Below are positions 62,001-64,000 of a stretch of 64,000 nt of DNA, piece after piece. Made by a program: the position numbers and the translations under genes. Within the stretch, counting starts at the first letter, position 1; every line of letters starts with the position of its first letter. Origin of the DNA: Ifrita kowaldi (Eukaryota; Chordata; Aves; Passeriformes; Cinclosomatidae); the NCBI GenBank assembly GCA_013398055.1, contig VZRS01002615.1, forward strand, positions 54,706-118,705, written 5' to 3'. The notes below the pieces were generated by a model. The model had not been told where the DNA came from. It did not search any database and saw nothing but the letters and a program-made list of their open reading frames with translations.

Positions 62001-64000
62001 CAGGCTCTTGTTCTCATGTATTTTGGTCTAACTGCAGCCAACAATCCTGTCTACAGAAGGTGCAACACAAGGACATAACAGAAAGTGTACAACTGAAGTG
62101 GTAAACCTCCCACTTCATCAATAAACTGAAGGAGAGACCTTACCTAGGGATATGACTACAATGCATATTGCAGCTAGATGCAAAGATGTGTAGCTTTGAA
62201 ATGCGTCAATGTGGATACTGAAAAACTTTTGTCAGAGGGACTCAGCTTTGTACAGGCTATTTCACACTGCTAAGAAAAGGTAGTTTATGGCAGCACAGTA
62301 TATTAGCCTCTATAAAGCTTCTTCCAGCCTGAAAGATTAGTTTGGGGACAGACATAAGCTACTTACAATGTGTGCATGTTTGTTTTGACACTGTTCAGTA
62401 AACACAAAATCAATTAACATGGGTAGTTCATGAGAATTCTTCAGAAATTGCACAGGTAGTTTAAAGCTGGATTGGACATGTTTACACTTTCTTTGCAGGT
62501 ATAGAAGTATAAGCATGCCCTGAAACGCTGGCTTAGAATATCCCTAACCATATACAGATGAAACCATGATTAACTGAATTTTCCCTCAAGTATGTAAATA
62601 AATATTAACTAGAATAGAGATACATTTAACCAGGAACAGCATGCAAATCCAGACGCCGACAGCTAACAATACACCGTAGGAGTCTCTATGGGAGCTGAGG
62701 GTCTAAACTCCCATTGTGTTGCATGGAGGCAAAGGATTCAGTTCAGTTACCTACATGAAGATATCTAGTGGCTTTTGGGAATTTGGGGAACCTTTCCTGG
62801 CCACCTGCTGACTCTTCAAAACAGTACAATCTCCCAGCCACAGCAGTAAACCTCAGCTCCTCCAGTGCATCTCCTGTGGCATGACTTGTAAGGTCTTGAG
62901 AACTGAATCAAGGTCCCAGTCAGTAGAGACAGGGAAATCCAGAAAGTTATTCAGACAACCAACGTATACCCCTGGTTAAGGGTGAGCCACACAGCTGTCT
63001 CAGTTGGGCTGACCCAAACGAGCTGTATCACCCAGAGCTGCACAGTGGGAAAGCAGACACCTTGCTGACATGCAGACGCCTACATTGCAGGGATGCGATT
63101 GGATTTCTGAATTTGATCCTGAATTTCTCTCTGTTTATATAGTAGCTTTTAGCCATAACCCAGTGTGAAATGAGAAGCCAAAAATCACAATCTCTTCAAT
63201 ATTATTCAGTCATTCAAGCTAAAAGCTCCCACAGAGAAACCATTCTAGGAAGCCTTCCATTAACACTACTCTCCATCCAGTCTTAGGGTACTGGGGCAGA
63301 GAAGGTGTCCTGGGTAGAGAGCAGAGGAACTCAAGCTTCTTTTTTTCAAATAGAAAGTCATCTCTCTTCATGTTCAGAGCAGAAAGGACATAGGGAAGTG
63401 AATCACATCTGTATAATCAAATTTTTGAAATAAGATCTGAAAATGTATGGCTGCATTCCACATTTTCCTTTAGGGTACTAATGTAAATTATTTCTACACA
63501 GCAGGCTGAACCTTCTGTTTCCTCTCAACAGCTTGTACTTTGCTACTTTTTCAGTGCAAAAGTCATAGTCTGATCTGGGCAGCTAATACTATTTTACTAA
63601 CTTCTAACAATAATTATCTAGAGTTTACGAAGAATAATAGTATTCAAAAGCAGCATGGGCAATACAGGACTTAGCACTTTGTTAATTCCACAATCTTTAC
63701 ACAACCTAAAATGCCACAAATTGTAGTTACACAATAGATTCCATTAAAAAAAAAAAAGTGTTTTTAAATTTAAGTTTTGTAAATTATTAGTTCATTTTTT
63801 AAGTCATCTAGGATAGGACTGACTACAAATAGAAAATAATGACTCATGTTACATTTAGAACTGAATTTCACTTCTGACAAAAATATTTTGAGCACAATAA
63901 TAAAGAGAATACAATGGAAGTCTTTTAAATTTTTAAAGAAACATTGAATTTGTGTATATTTTCCTGTGTTTAAAAGGAAATATATATTATATATATAAAT

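Larger units (their letters stand above)
45278..64000 (-). other. HDAC9: HDAC9 intron (partial), more than 18.7 kb
   Basis: This is sequence upstream of the GFDA exon in transcription order, running off the right edge of the window. It holds two CR1 fragments, a CTTT/CTTG microsatellite, a short 21-bp repeat with an octamer motif at 52911-52950 and a recent 184-bp tandem duplication at 58691-59057. A 157-codon plus-strand frame at 49492-49965 has no recognisable domain. No other HDAC9 exon was found on the minus strand. A chance AWT-coding match near 58310 was rejected. Confidence 0.75.

Noticed and set aside
1..64000. CRISPR arrays, tRNA or rRNA genes, bacterial-type operons or phage genes
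   Set aside because: None was seen. Direct repeats here are microsatellites or tandem duplications without unique spacers, and the sequence is vertebrate intron.

Overview
This is a piece of a vertebrate nuclear genome, most likely from a bird. It is AT-rich and almost entirely non-coding. The only protein-coding sequence I can support is three short internal exons with consensus splice sites, all on the minus strand. They encode consecutive segments of the C-terminal catalytic domain of a class IIa histone deacetylase, and the residues match HDAC9 better than HDAC4, HDAC5 or HDAC7. The bird assignment rests on CR1 LINE fragments, one of which keeps the avian-style 3' end (minus strand TTCTATGATTCTGTGATTTT). 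No species can be named from this.

Layout, in transcription order (right to left). 64000-45278 is intron with two CR1 fragments, a (CTTT)n/(CTTG)n tract and a recent 184-bp tandem duplication. 45159-45277 is the exon with the third zinc-ligand aspartate (GFDA). 45158-14379 is a 30.8-kb intron with a 588-bp pure (CCTTT)n array, two G-quadruplex candidates on the transcribed-sense strand and an AT hairpin. 14245-14378 is the exon with the class IIa EGGHDL signature. 14244-5101 is a 9.1-kb intron. 5016-5100 is the next exon. 5015-1 is the following intron or alternative 3' end, with a degenerate 60-bp minisatellite whose units each carry a CAGCTG E-box. The three exons join in frame (intron phases 1, 0, then 1 after the third). 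The preceding catalytic exons and the final coding exon (expected to begin KYWKS) are not in the window.

There is no bacterial-style operon, CRISPR array, tRNA or rRNA. Most open frames are chance frames in intron, or translations of the pentanucleotide repeat. The observations most worth checking are a possible intron-retention HDAC9 isoform with a hydrophobic, membrane-anchor-like tail, the very long AAAGG-type array, the periodic E-box minisatellite close to the 3' end of a gene known in mammals to host TWIST1 enhancers, and the 98%-identical tandem duplication. I did not find a convincing new multi-gene system.
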